Origin: Paenibacillus sp. V4I7 | Lineage (GTDB): Bacteria; Bacillota; Bacilli; Paenibacillales; NBRC-103111 | DNA length: 64,000 bases | Direction of reading: 5' to 3' | Assembly (NCBI RefSeq): GCF_030817275.1 | Contig: NZ_JAUSZD010000002.1 | Coordinates: 2,232,001-2,296,000, forward strand | Shown here: positions 45,992 through 55,241 of the stretch, in pieces | How the letters are laid out: each line of letters starts with the position of its first letter | How positions within the stretch are numbered: the first letter of the stretch is position 1 | Notes under the pieces: model-generated | Databases searched by the model: none | Told to the model about the DNA's origin: nothing | Seen by the model: only the letters and a program-made list of their open reading frames with translations | Program-made: the position numbers and the translations under genes

Positions 45992-47166
45992 AGCTAAGTG
46001 AACTCATTCGAATGTCGCTTCGTACGATCATATCGAGTCCGCTGCGAACATTTTTGACCATGCTGGGCGTCATTATTGGCGTGAGCTCAGTCGTAACCTT
46101 GGTGTCGATAGGTCAAGGAACTTCAGAGCAAATCGCCAAGCAATACGAGAACATGGGGACGAATCTGCTTGTTGTCACCGCGACTGGGAACGGGCGTGCA
46201 ACGCAATTGAATTATGATGAGCTGATGAATTTCGAAAATTTTCCGGAGTTCCAGTCGATTGCGCCAACGATGACGAAGAACGGATCCAACGTTAAATATG
46301 ATCGTACGCAGGAGAAATACAACGTTATTGGAACGAACGATCGCTATTTTAACATTATCAAAGCAAGTATTGACAAGGGGAGGAATCTCGCTCCAGCTGA
46401 TCTTGAGTTTCGCTCGAACGTCGTCATATTGGGTAGTGAAGTGGCTAAAACGTTCTTTGGCCAATTAAACCCAGTAGGAGAAGATATCAATATCGACGGT
46501 GTCGTGTTCAATGTTATTGGAACTCTGAAAGAGAAGGGCTCTAATATTGGCGGGGCTTCAGTCGATAGTGCAGTGATTATGCCTTTGGAAACAGCAAGAC
46601 GACAATTCAAGCTTGGGCAAATTCGCACAACCTACGTCGAAGCGCCGACGAAGGACGATATTTATACCGCTCAAGAAACAATGAAGCAGTATTTGACTTA
46701 CAAATTCAAAAGCGATACGGGCTTCGTCTTAACGAATCAGGATGAGCTGCTTAAAGCACGAACTGAAGCAACGGATACCCTAACGAATCAATTAGTGGCT
46801 GTTGCGCTAATCTCTCTGCTCGTCGGTGGTATAGGAATCATGAATATTATGCTGGTTACGGTGAGTGAACGAACGCGTGAAATCGGGATCCGCAAATCGA
46901 TTGGCGCCAAGCGAAGAAATATTTTGCTGCAATTTCTCGTCGAAGCCGTCGTCATCAGCGGTATGGGCGGATTAATCGGACTAGCGCTTGGAATCGGACT
47001 ATCCTATGCGTTGCCTTATTTTAGCCCGAAACAGACAACCAGTTTATCTTTTGATATTAGTTTATATGCCTTTTTATTTTCGGTGCTTGTCGGTGTTGTT
47101 TTCGGCTTGTATCCGGCAAATAAAGCATCCAAATTGCGTCCAATTGACGCTTTGCGGTCTGATTGA
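45988..47166 (+). CDS. MacB/FtsX-family ABC permease
   Basis: This 392-residue permease begins at ATG 45988, overlapping the ATPase. It has the MacB layout: an N-terminal helix (PLRTFLTMLGVIIGVSSVVTLVSI), a large extracellular domain of about 230 residues, then three C-terminal helices with LVGGIGIMNIMLVTVSERTREIGIRKSIGAKRRNILLQFLVEAVVISG, the FtsX signature. It is complete, unlike the frameshifted permease at 2894-5795. Systems of this type in Firmicutes often export peptides or transmit envelope-stress signals; the substrate is unknown. Confidence 0.94.
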   Translation: MKLSELIRMSLRTIISSPLRTFLTMLGVIIGVSSVVTLVSIGQGTSEQIAKQYENMGTNLLVVTATGNGRATQLNYDELMNFENFPEFQSIAPTMTKNGSNVKYDRTQEKYNVIGTNDRYFNIIKASIDKGRNLAPADLEFRSNVVILGSEVAKTFFGQLNPVGEDINIDGVVFNVIGTLKEKGSNIGGASVDSAVIMPLETARRQFKLGQIRTTYVEAPTKDDIYTAQETMKQYLTYKFKSDTGFVLTNQDELLKARTEATDTLTNQLVAVALISLLVGGIGIMNIMLVTVSERTREIGIRKSIGAKRRNILLQFLVEAVVISGMGGLIGLALGIGLSYALPYFSPKQTTSLSFDISLYAFLFSVLVGVVFGLYPANKASKLRPIDALRSD

Positions 47167-47190
47167 TTTGAGAAATTCAATACTATGCTA

Positions 47191-47223
47191 CGATGTAAGT
47201 TTTCTACGAAAACTCTAAGGAGG
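47191..47223 (+). repeat. Hairpin leader element next to the ribosome-binding site, copy 4
   Basis: CGATGTAAGTTTTC / TACGAAAACT is followed at once by CTAAGGAGG, the ribosome-binding site of the gene at 47231. It is nearly identical to the copy at 23518, 24 kb away. Confidence 0.6.
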
Positions 47224-47230
47224 ACTACCT

Positions 47231-49348
47231 GTGAACCAACAACGAAAGATGAAACGTTTGCTCAGTCGTTCGGCTTTAATGCTAACCGCAGCAAGCTTCC
47301 TAACATTCCCCTTTGCAACATCGGCTTTTGCTGGGAAGGAAGGCGTGTTTCTCAGTGATTCCGTCTACTTTACATTGGACAAAGTTACTTTGTCTGCGGG
47401 GGCTGAGGATGGCTCACTTCGCTTCTCATTAGGCTTGAACAATAACAGCAGCTCTCCTGTCGATTTCAATAACTATGGGGTCAAAGTCATAGATACGAAC
47501 GGTGTGTCTTACACGGCGAAGCTGAGTGAGAAAGTAACGGCGCGTGTGAAAGCGGGAGAAACCGGCACGTTCAAATTTACTTCTGAAATTCCTGCGAACT
47601 TGACTCCGTCCCAGTTAAAGGTTGATATTTTCGAATGGAACTATAATGCGATGGAAGATATTGGTGCTTTGTCTGTAGAGGCTGCATTAGCGGAGTCGGG
47701 TCAATCAGTACTTCAACAAGCGGTTCTTAATTTGAAAGAACTGGACTCTACACTTGCTGATGATGCGTTAGTAACGGCTCAATTAGGCAATAGCTATAAA
47801 GTATATAAAGACGGTGCATGGATGGTATATACCGACTTACTGCTTGAAAATTTAAGTAGTTCAACTCTTAAGCTGCCAGAAGGACTTGAATACAATTTCC
47901 AGGATAGTAAAGGGCTGACATACAGTGCCCAGTTTGCCAAAGTAGAAGGGCAATCCTTGCTTCCTCAGCAGCCTGTTAAAGCTACCTTGCAAGCTGCGGT
48001 TCCAGCAGCACTTGAGACCAAAGATTTGTCATTGCTATTCTCTCCAAAAGGTAAGGTGAAGACAACCTTTTTGGGTTCCTTGCATGTAGCGAAGTCTTTT
48101 TCTATAGGAAAAATTGGTGACAAGACGGAGTACCCAAACTTGGATGTTAAGGGCCTAGCGATTTCAACTTCATGGGCAGCGGCAAGTAAGCAATCGGATG
48201 GTTTGCATTTGCAAGCCAACGTGACCTTAACGAATCAAAGCGATGGAATTGTGACCATACCTACCTTATCGGCAGAGTTCCAAGCTCTTCGAGGCAGCGT
48301 AGCAGTTACTTCTAGTGATAATGCTGTACGCACGACGTATTTATCTCCGAATGAGTCTACGACATTCCGTTTCTCTGGTATTTTGCCAGCAGGGCTGAAC
48401 ACCGATGCGCTGCAGTTGGTTGTGCTTGAGAAGCAGATAGCTGCTTCAACTACGACACAGCCAAGTGAAGGAACTGGCAATGCGGACACAAACAGCAGTA
48501 AGCAAGTGGCAACTTTACCGGTTTCGGTTACGACGCTTGCCGGAGCAGGAAGCGGAGGAGAGGTCTCCTCTTACGCAGCTGCACAAGCATATACCCTAGG
48601 CACACCATTCAAGCTTACTGCAAGTAATCTCATTGATTCGAATGTCGATGTATCCCTTGTGGAGTTTGGGATGAGTGAGAATTCAGATTTCGGGTTTAAG
48701 ACGGTAGTTGCGAAGTATAAGCTGACGAATAAAGGAACAGCGTCATTGACCGTTCCGGATTTCCAAACGGATTTGACAAGCTCTGAGGGCTACACATACT
48801 CTGGCGTTCGACAGTCAGCGATAGCGAAGACCATCCCGCCCAATACTAGCTACGTGATGAGTTATTCTTACATGCTGCCTGCCAGTGAGAAAGCCGACCA
48901 GCTTGCACTAAATGTTTATGATGCCAATCGCCTAGCGGTAGGGTCATACAAAACAGCCATTCAACCAATACCAAGTACAGGTGCAATCTCCTTGTATCCA
49001 TTCACTATCGACCTGAAGGATTACTCTGTGAGCGCTACATATAGCAAAGATTCATCCTATGCTTACAGGTTACGATTGGATTTGGATGTGAAGAGGCAGG
49101 AGCAGGTAATTACAGATGCGAACTTCTCAACACTTGCTTTTGAAGTAGTTGACTCGGAAGGGCGGCTGTTAAGCTCCAAGACGATGACCTTCACAGGACA
49201 GCAGAAGATCATGTCCGGCGTTCAGTTCATTGATTTCGGCAGTATCAAATCCGAACAATTGAGTTCCGATGTCAGCATCAACGTGTATGAAGTGGTTGCA
49301 ACACCTAACGGCGACGCTAAACGCTTAGTGAAAACAATACAAATGTAA
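47231..49348 (+). CDS. Secreted multi-domain protein of unknown function
   Basis: This 705-residue secreted protein starts at GTG 47231, 7 bases after AAGGAGG. The signal peptide ends near FATSAFAGKEG. The rest consists of about four repeated beta-sandwich modules of about 130-150 residues, each with a pattern like LNNNSSSPVDFNNYGVKVID, then TFKFTSEIPANLTPSQLKVDIFEW (compare TLTNQSDGIVTIPTLSAEFQ / FSGILPAGLNTDALQLVVLE and YKLTNKGTASLTVPDFQTDLT / YSYMLPASEKADQLALNVYD). This resembles extracellular DUF4352-like domains. Following the MacAB-like genes closely, it may be their partner or a target of the same two-component system; this is inference. A terminator follows. Confidence 0.75.
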   Translation: MNQQRKMKRLLSRSALMLTAASFLTFPFATSAFAGKEGVFLSDSVYFTLDKVTLSAGAEDGSLRFSLGLNNNSSSPVDFNNYGVKVIDTNGVSYTAKLSEKVTARVKAGETGTFKFTSEIPANLTPSQLKVDIFEWNYNAMEDIGALSVEAALAESGQSVLQQAVLNLKELDSTLADDALVTAQLGNSYKVYKDGAWMVYTDLLLENLSSSTLKLPEGLEYNFQDSKGLTYSAQFAKVEGQSLLPQQPVKATLQAAVPAALETKDLSLLFSPKGKVKTTFLGSLHVAKSFSIGKIGDKTEYPNLDVKGLAISTSWAAASKQSDGLHLQANVTLTNQSDGIVTIPTLSAEFQALRGSVAVTSSDNAVRTTYLSPNESTTFRFSGILPAGLNTDALQLVVLEKQIAASTTTQPSEGTGNADTNSSKQVATLPVSVTTLAGAGSGGEVSSYAAAQAYTLGTPFKLTASNLIDSNVDVSLVEFGMSENSDFGFKTVVAKYKLTNKGTASLTVPDFQTDLTSSEGYTYSGVRQSAIAKTIPPNTSYVMSYSYMLPASEKADQLALNVYDANRLAVGSYKTAIQPIPSTGAISLYPFTIDLKDYSVSATYSKDSSYAYRLRLDLDVKRQEQVITDANFSTLAFEVVDSEGRLLSSKTMTFTGQQKIMSGVQFIDFGSIKSEQLSSDVSINVYEVVATPNGDAKRLVKTIQM

Positions 49349-49361
49349 TAAGGTCTGAATT

Positions 49362-49400
49362 AAGGCGCTTATCCCGTTAAGGGGTTGAGCGCCTTTTTTG
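49362..49400 (+). terminator. Rho-independent terminator
   Basis: AAGGCGC pairs with GCGCCTT across a 20-base loop, followed by a T-run. Confidence 0.82.
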
Positions 49401-49547
49401 GCACTGGAGAGAAGATGAATAAGCTCAGAAACCGAGCTTTCGGCGAGTGGTAACGGAGATAGACTCGGGAACGAAGCTTAAGTGGAGCGAGAGCCGCAGT
49501 AAAATGCATTTAAAGCCAATCCCACTTCAAGTATTAAAGTCAAAGAA

Positions 49548-49594
49548 AAAGAAGCCCTCAACTCCACGTTAAAAGTGGGTTGAAAGGCTTCTTT
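49548..49594. terminator. Bidirectional terminator
   Basis: AAAGAAGCC / GGCTTCTTT with inner CAAC / GTTG and CCAC / GTGG pairing. It ends the carbonic anhydrase transcript from the minus strand and any read-through from the plus strand. Confidence 0.78.
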
Positions 49595-49626
49595 GTTTGG
49601 ATTTTAGGGCCAGCTCATTCTACTTA

Positions 49627-50205
49627 TTAAGTAACAGATCCTTCTGTCTTATACCCGTCTTCAACCAAATCGAGTCGACCTGTTTCTGGATCCATGATGA
49701 GGCCGTGGACAGGTAAATTTTTTGGAAGCAAGGGATGATTTCGAATGATGTTAACGCTTTTCTCGATGCCTTCGCGCACATGATTAAAGCCCGTTAACCA
49801 GCGAGATAAGTCGATGCCTGAATGTCCAAGTGTCTCAATGACATCATCGGAGATACCTCTATTTTTCGCTTTTGCAATCACACTCTCTGAATTTAGTCCC
49901 GTCATACCGCAGTCGTAATGTCCAATAACGAATATTTCATCCGCTTCTAACTGGTAAACAGCGACGATAATACTCCGCATAACACTTCCGAAGGGATGAG
50001 AGACAATCGCTCCGGCATTCTTAATGATTTTGGCGTCACCATTTTGGAGACTCATGGCTTTGGGCAGCAGTTCGACTAGCCGCGTATCCATACAGGTAAG
50101 AACAACCATTCGTTTGTCTGGAAATTTCGTAGTCAGAAACTCTTGATACTGTTTCGTTTCTACGAATTCCTTATTGTAGTTCAAGATTTCGCTAATCAAA
50201 GACAT
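49627..50205 (-). CDS. ytiB: Beta-class carbonic anhydrase (YtiB-like)
   Basis: This 192-residue enzyme would interconvert CO2 and bicarbonate in the cytoplasm. It reads from ATG 50205, preceded by TGGAGGG. Zinc ligands are Cys38 (LTCMDTRL), His96 and Cys99 (GHYDCGM); Asp40 and Arg42 form the catalytic dyad. The sequence GDAKIIKNAGAIVSHPFGSVMRSI and overall length match the YtiB subgroup of Bacillales. The HesB-like gene lies upstream on the same strand, 51 bases away, so they may be co-transcribed. Confidence 0.93.
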   Translation of the reverse strand: MSLISEILNYNKEFVETKQYQEFLTTKFPDKRMVVLTCMDTRLVELLPKAMSLQNGDAKIIKNAGAIVSHPFGSVMRSIIVAVYQLEADEIFVIGHYDCGMTGLNSESVIAKAKNRGISDDVIETLGHSGIDLSRWLTGFNHVREGIEKSVNIIRNHPLLPKNLPVHGLIMDPETGRLDLVEDGYKTEGSVT

Positions 50206-50256
50206 GGTTTCCCTCCAGGTAAGTTGATGTGCTGCTTGTCTCTATTTTTAGCAGCT

Positions 50257-50580
50257 TTATCTTTTGTCGACTAAGCTCATACCCGCGTTATAAATTTGAT
50301 TATTACTCTTAAGTATATAGGATTTATTTCCTTCATGGTAGTCGATTTTCATATTTTCTTCAAAAAATATCTCATCCTTGGCTTTATAAACGAGCTTGAA
50401 AGACTCGGTTTCAGCCGTAAGATCATCAGTATTTGCTTGGGAAACTAGCCAAAGGGTAGGTACTCCGTTCACGGAGCAGCCGCAATCTTCTGTATCAAAA
50501 ACTAGCTTTAAGATAGCTTCTTTCTTCCCTACAAATGGTGTCAATCTATGAATAGCTGTATCGGTAAACGTGATTTTCAT
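50257..50580 (-). CDS. HesB/YqkB-like iron-sulfur cluster family protein
   Basis: This 107-residue protein is read from ATG 50580, 9 bases beyond AAGGAG; the ATG at 50589 abuts that site. The N-terminal MKITFTDTAIHRLTPF and the central LKLVFDTEDCGCSVNG match the HesB-like/YqkB family, but of the A-type scaffold cysteines only the CGC pair is present and the C-terminal CGC is missing. It may thus not be a full cluster carrier. Its start region faces the M32 gene promoter, so the two are divergent. Confidence 0.8.
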   Translation of the reverse strand: MKITFTDTAIHRLTPFVGKKEAILKLVFDTEDCGCSVNGVPTLWLVSQANTDDLTAETESFKLVYKAKDEIFFEENMKIDYHEGNKSYILKSNNQIYNAGMSLVDKR

Positions 50581-50661
50581 AAGAGTCATCTCCTTCGAAT
50601 GTTTGCACAGTTAGGTTTCTTGCCTAAGCTTGTCATTATTCTATCATACCCCAGCATAAAT

Positions 50662-50690
50662 TTGATTCTGAGTAGGGGACGAAGTATGAT
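50662..50690 (+). promoter_or_regulatory. Sigma-A promoter
   Basis: TTGATT at 50662 and TATGAT at 50685 are 17 bases apart, 33 bases ahead of the M32 carboxypeptidase start. Confidence 0.6.
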
Positions 50691-50722
50691 AAAATAAGTA
50701 ACTTTTGGGAGGAGATTAGAGC

Positions 50723-52243
50723 ATGAGTGTGCAAGCAGCCCCAGCAAAGCTGGAATCTTTCAAGGCCTATGTCCGCAAAATGAAGCAGTACGAGGAGGCC
50801 ATCGCCTTAATTTATTGGGATATGCGTACCGGCGCTCCAAAAAAAGGACTTGAAACTCGTTCTGAAGTCGTCGGAGAGCTATCCACCGAAGTTTTTCGTA
50901 TGTCTACATCCGATGAGATGGGAAGTTATTTGGACTTCTTCATGCAGCCTTCTGAACTAGAGAAACTAGATGCCATTTCCAAAAAAATGGTCGTAGAATG
51001 CAAAAAAGAATATGATCGCAGTAAAAAAATACCGGCCGAGAAATATCAGGCCTATGTCGTCCTTACTTCGCAAGCAGAATCCGCATGGGAAGATGCGAAG
51101 CATAACTCTGATTGGGTTTCGTTCCAACCATATTTGGAGAAAATCGTAGCTACTACTCAAGAATTTATCGAGCTGTGGGGCTACGAAGGCAATAAATACA
51201 ACACTTTGCTGGATATGTATGAACCTGGGATGACTGTTGAGAAATTAGACGAAGTATTCGGTGCGCTGCGTGAAAAAGCGGTTCCCTTACTTCAGCGTAT
51301 TCAAGCTTCAGCCAATCAGCCTAATCGATCGTTTTTGGATCAACAATTTGAAATTAGCAAACAGAAGAAGTTCTCACTTTCCATTTTGAAGCAAATGCAG
51401 TATGACTTTGAAGCGGGCCGGCTAGATGAAACGGTGCATCCTTTCGCGACGGCGCTGAACCCAGGTGATGTTCGGATCACAACACGCTATTTGCCAAATG
51501 ACATCACATCCGCTTTGTTCGGAACGATTCATGAGGGTGGACATGCGCTGTATGAGCAAAACATTTCAAAAGACTTAGTTGGCACGAATCTGTGCACAGG
51601 CACATCGATGGGGATCCACGAGTCACAGTCCCGCTTCTGGGAAAATGTGATAGGCCGCAGTAAAGAATTCTGGGAACGTTACTATGGCGAGCTGCAAACG
51701 ACGTTTAGCGGACAAATTGATGATGTGGACGTAGAATCCTTCTATCGTGCTATTAACCATATTGAGCCTTCATTAATCCGCATTGAAGCAGATGAATTGA
51801 CTTACAACTTACATATTATGATTCGTTATGAGCTGGAAAAAGGGTTATTCAACGGTACGATTGCTGTGGCTGACCTGCCTAAAGCTTGGAATGCCAAGTA
51901 CGAAGAGTATTTGGGCGTGGTTCCTGCAAATGACGGCGAGGGTGTACTGCAGGATGTGCACTGGTCTGGTGGCGCATTTGGTTATTTCCCGTCCTATGCA
52001 CTTGGAAATATGTACGCGGCGCAATTCACACATACGCTTCGTAAAGAGCTTCCGAATTTCGATAGCTTGATTGCAGAAGGCAATCTGGTGCCGATCAAGG
52101 AATGGCTGACGGATAAAGTGTACCAGCATGGCAAGCTTTTGACGCCGAATGAAATCATTCGCGAAGTGACCGGTGAAGAGTTGAATCCCGAGTACTTGGT
52201 TCAATACTTGGAAGAGAAATACCAAACGGTTTACGGTATTTAA
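50723..52243 (+). CDS. M32-family carboxypeptidase (carboxypeptidase Taq type)
   Basis: This 506-residue zinc metallopeptidase starts at ATG 50723 after GGGAGGAG. The zinc motif HEGGH (residues about 269-273 in FGTIHEGGHALYEQ) and the downstream Glu in GIHESQSRFWEN define family M32. It removes C-terminal residues from peptides in the cytoplasm. The helical shell (VRKMKQYEEAIALIYWDMRTGAP at the start) and FGYFPSYALGNMYAAQ late in the sequence also match. Full family length is about 500. It has its own promoter and a strong terminator, so it is monocistronic. Confidence 0.95.
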   Translation: MSVQAAPAKLESFKAYVRKMKQYEEAIALIYWDMRTGAPKKGLETRSEVVGELSTEVFRMSTSDEMGSYLDFFMQPSELEKLDAISKKMVVECKKEYDRSKKIPAEKYQAYVVLTSQAESAWEDAKHNSDWVSFQPYLEKIVATTQEFIELWGYEGNKYNTLLDMYEPGMTVEKLDEVFGALREKAVPLLQRIQASANQPNRSFLDQQFEISKQKKFSLSILKQMQYDFEAGRLDETVHPFATALNPGDVRITTRYLPNDITSALFGTIHEGGHALYEQNISKDLVGTNLCTGTSMGIHESQSRFWENVIGRSKEFWERYYGELQTTFSGQIDDVDVESFYRAINHIEPSLIRIEADELTYNLHIMIRYELEKGLFNGTIAVADLPKAWNAKYEEYLGVVPANDGEGVLQDVHWSGGAFGYFPSYALGNMYAAQFTHTLRKELPNFDSLIAEGNLVPIKEWLTDKVYQHGKLLTPNEIIREVTGEELNPEYLVQYLEEKYQTVYGI

Positions 52244-52252
52244 ATGGATCAA

Positions 52253-52299
52253 AGCAGCATCTTGAGGCAGGAATTTTGCCTTAGGGTGCTGTTTTTTTT
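52253..52299 (+). terminator. Rho-independent terminator
   Basis: GCAGCATC / GGTGCTG(C) with inner AGGCA / TGCCT pairing and eight T. It ends the M32 gene. Confidence 0.85.
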
Positions 52300-52492
52300 A
52301 TATGGATCGAACAACATTTACCCCTTTGAGTCTAAATTAACTGCACAATTTACAGGTGTTAAGCTCACCATAGCACGTTCGCACATAATTTTGATGCACA
52401 TTATGCATATAGTGTGGAATCAGAAAAACAATATTAACCGACTTCTGGGCTCCTGCATAGGATACAGTACTACTTTTATCGGAGGGACGTCT

Positions 52493-53506
52493 ATGAACAA
52501 TCGGAAAAGATGGGGATTCACATTATCCGCCGTCCTACTGCTCAGTGTAATCGTTTCGGCGTGCGGAACGAAAAGCGAAGAAATAACAAAGGTTCGTATT
52601 GGTGAAGTCACGCGATCCATCTTTTATGCACCGCAGTATGTGGCTTTATCGCAAGGATTTTTCAAGGATGAAGGGCTTGATGTTGAATTGACCACCACAC
52701 CAGGTGGCGACAAGACGATGACAGCCTTGCTATCAAACTCTATTGATGTAGCGTTAGTAGGATCGGAAACTTCGATCTATGTATCTCAACAAGGCTCGGA
52801 TGATCCGGTTATTAACTTTGCTCAGCTGACACAGACGGATGGTACCTTCCTAGTTGCTCGGAAGAAAGTGGATAAATTCGACTGGAACTCGCTCAAAGGT
52901 TCTGTTTTCCTCGGTCAACGAAAAGGCGGCATGCCTCAGATGGCAGGCGAATTCACGTTGAAGAAGCACAATATCAACCCGCAAAAGGATCTCCAGCTCA
53001 TTCAGAATATCGAATTTGCTAATATCGCATCCGCTTATGCATCGGGAACAGGGGAATATGTACAGCTCTTCGAGCCGCAAGCTTCCATTATTGAGAAAGA
53101 AGGAAAGGGCTTCGTTTTGGCTTCCTTCGGTGTGGAAAGCGGACATCTGCCTTACACGGTATTTATGACCAAGCAAAGCTTCATAAAATCAAATGCAAGT
53201 ACAGTTCAGAAGTTTACCAATGCGGTACAACGTGCGCAGCTTTGGGTTGCAGCGAAAAGTGTGGATGAAATCACGAATGCGGTTCTGCCTTATTTTAAAG
53301 ATATCGATGTCGAAATTGTAAAAAGTGTTGTCAAGCGCTATAAGGATCAAGGATCATTTGCGACAGATGGCATTGTTGATGAGCAAGAATGGAACAATTT
53401 GCTAGATGTGATGACTTCCGCAGGTGAGTTAAAAGAAAAGGTAGCTTGGAAAAAGCTAGTGAACAATTCCTTTGCAGAGAAAGCGAAATCGAACGTAAAA
53501 CCCTAG
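52493..53506 (+). CDS. NMT1/SsuA-type ABC substrate-binding lipoprotein
   Basis: This 337-residue protein starts at ATG 52493, 7 bases after CGGAGGG; the in-frame extension to 52244 crosses the terminator. The signal ends in a lipobox (SVIVSAC). The mature part, IGEVTRSIFYAPQYVALSQGFF, then LLSNSIDVALVGSE and KGGMPQMAGEFTLKKH, matches NMT1/THI5-like binding proteins, which bind sulfonates, pyrimidines or similar small anions. No TPP riboswitch (CTGAGA) or other riboswitch was seen ahead of it, which argues against thiamine precursors. It forms an operon with the ATPase and permease and resembles YtlA, which lies near ytiB in Bacillus. Confidence 0.9.
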   Translation: MNNRKRWGFTLSAVLLLSVIVSACGTKSEEITKVRIGEVTRSIFYAPQYVALSQGFFKDEGLDVELTTTPGGDKTMTALLSNSIDVALVGSETSIYVSQQGSDDPVINFAQLTQTDGTFLVARKKVDKFDWNSLKGSVFLGQRKGGMPQMAGEFTLKKHNINPQKDLQLIQNIEFANIASAYASGTGEYVQLFEPQASIIEKEGKGFVLASFGVESGHLPYTVFMTKQSFIKSNASTVQKFTNAVQRAQLWVAAKSVDEITNAVLPYFKDIDVEIVKSVVKRYKDQGSFATDGIVDEQEWNNLLDVMTSAGELKEKVAWKKLVNNSFAEKAKSNVKP

Positions 53507-53555
53507 GAATCAGCATTAGGCATGTCGATGAATCGAACAAGAGGGGAGTACGAAC

Positions 53556-54329
53556 ATGGATACAGCTGTGACTGTAAAAGACGTGACGCAAGTTTATGTG
53601 ACCGAGGAGCGAGCAACACTTGCTGTAGAGCAAATCAATTTTGCTATCCAGCGGGGTGAATTCGTTAGTTTGATCGGCCCAAGCGGCTGTGGGAAGACAA
53701 CTCTCTTGTCGATCATTGCCGGGCTCATTCGTCCGACAGTGGGCACTGTGACTGTTGCGGGAGGGATCGTGAACGGTCCATCGACAAGGGTGGGTTATAT
53801 GCTTCAGCAGGATTATTTATTCCCGTGGCGGACGATCGAAGATAATGCTTGTATGGGTTTAGAAATCACAGGAACGTTAACCAAAGAGAAGAAACAGGGT
53901 GTGCTTCATTTATTGGATGAGATGGGGCTGCTCGGCTTCAAAGATTATTATCCTGCTCAGCTATCCGGGGGCATGCGTCAGCGAGTCGCGTTAGTACGAA
54001 CATTAGCCACAGAGCCTGAACTGCTTCTGCTGGATGAACCGTTCTCTGCGCTCGATTATCAAACCAAGTTACAATTGGAGGATTTGGTTGTAGAGACTCT
54101 ACGTGCGAAGAAGAAGACTGCACTCCTCGTGACACATGATATCTCTGAGGCAATAGCGATGAGTGATCGTATTATTGTGCTGAATCCTAATCCGGGACGA
54201 ATTCGCAAAGAATTTATAATTCCGCAGGATATTCGGTCTTCCGTGCCTTTCGCAGCACGGGAACTGCCCGATTTCCATGTACTATTTCGAATGATTTGGC
54301 AGGAGTTTGGGGGCGTGCATCATGAGTGA
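53556..54329 (+). CDS. ABC importer ATP-binding protein (SsuB/TauB type)
   Basis: This 257-residue ATPase starts at ATG 53556, 10 bases after GAGGGG. It has Walker [11 protein letters not shown]-loop [10 protein letters not shown], signature [14 protein letters not shown], Walker [13 protein letters not shown] and H-loop VTHDI. The FPWRT after the Q-loop is characteristic of the nitrate/sulfonate/taurine importer group. It is the second gene of the importer operon and overlaps the permease by 8 bases. Confidence 0.94.
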   Translation: MDTAVTVKDVTQVYVTEERATLAVEQINFAIQRGEFVSLIGPSGCGKTTLLSIIAGLIRPTVGTVTVAGGIVNGPSTRVGYMLQQDYLFPWRTIEDNACMGLEITGTLTKEKKQGVLHLLDEMGLLGFKDYYPAQLSGGMRQRVALVRTLATEPELLLLDEPFSALDYQTKLQLEDLVVETLRAKKKTALLVTHDISEAIAMSDRIIVLNPNPGRIRKEFIIPQDIRSSVPFAARELPDFHVLFRMIWQEFGGVHHE

Positions 54330-55164
54330 TGATCAGCAGCAGGCGCGTCTCAACGAAAACGCGGACGACAAGCTAACTCAGCATGTTCATCAGCAATTTT
54401 TGGCTGTAAGGAAAAAGAAAACGAACTATGTAAGGCTTGTTCAACTAGCCATCCTACTGTTGTTTTTTTTCTTCTGGGAAATGGCGGCCCGTTTAAAGTG
54501 GATCGACGTGCTGCTTTTTAGTTATCCAACGAAAGTTTTCAAGCTGCTCTGGGATAAACTCCTTGATGGCAGCCTCCTTCCGCATGTGGGCGTAACGGTT
54601 GTTGAGACCATTATCGGCTTTGTGTTAGGCACTTTGTTCGGTACGGCGTTAGCTGTTGTGATTTGGTGGTCGCCGTTTCTCTCCCGCGTGCTTGATCCTT
54701 ATATTGTCGTGCTGAATAGTATGCCAAAAGTAGCGCTTGGACCGTTATTTATTGTAGGTTTGGGTCCTGGCTTGCTTTCGATTATTGCAACTACACTTTC
54801 GATAACAGTTATTATCACAACCCTAGTCGTTTACGGGAGCTTCAAAGAGGTGGATACCAACTATGTGAAGGTCGTCACTTTATTGGGGGGTAATCAGCGC
54901 AAAGTGTTCTTAAAAGCTATTTTACCCGCTTCATTCCCCGCCATCGTCTCGACGTTGAAAGTGAATGTAGGCCTCGCATGGATCGGTGTGATCGTAGGCG
55001 AATTTCTCGTATCGCAAATGGGTCTTGGGTATTTGATTATATACGGTTTTCAAGTGTTTAATTTTACACTAGTTATCTCTACGTTGTTCGTCATTGCCAT
55101 TGTGGCTACAGTTATGTATCAAATTGTGTCCAATTTGGAAAAAAGAATGACAAAATATCGATAA
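54322..55164 (+). CDS. ABC importer permease (SsuC/TauC type)
   Basis: This 280-residue membrane protein starts at ATG 54322, within the ATPase gene end. It has about six helices ([41 protein letters not shown], and others) and the EAA-loop region ([43 protein letters not shown]) that contacts the ATPase. The N-terminus is hydrophilic and charged. It completes the importer. Confidence 0.94.
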   Translation: MSDDQQQARLNENADDKLTQHVHQQFLAVRKKKTNYVRLVQLAILLLFFFFWEMAARLKWIDVLLFSYPTKVFKLLWDKLLDGSLLPHVGVTVVETIIGFVLGTLFGTALAVVIWWSPFLSRVLDPYIVVLNSMPKVALGPLFIVGLGPGLLSIIATTLSITVIITTLVVYGSFKEVDTNYVKVVTLLGGNQRKVFLKAILPASFPAIVSTLKVNVGLAWIGVIVGEFLVSQMGLGYLIIYGFQVFNFTLVISTLFVIAIVATVMYQIVSNLEKRMTKYR

Positions 55165-55197
55165 GTCTTGCCACATTTTGCCCAAAATGAAATAATG

Positions 55198-55241
55198 AGC
55201 CCATAGTTAAAACCAGCAAAGAGGTGAAAAAGCTATGGGCT
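55198..55241 (+). promoter_or_regulatory. Hairpin that covers the ribosome-binding site and start codon
   Basis: AGCCCATAG (55198) and CTATGGGCT (55233) are a perfect nine-base inverted repeat. The right arm contains the ATG at 55235; the 26-base loop holds the ribosome-binding site AAAGAGGTG. Folding would hide the start codon. Confidence 0.4.

Noticed and set aside
52300..52492. Riboswitch before the NMT1-like binding protein
   Set aside because: No TPP, SAM or other recognised riboswitch core was found in this leader.
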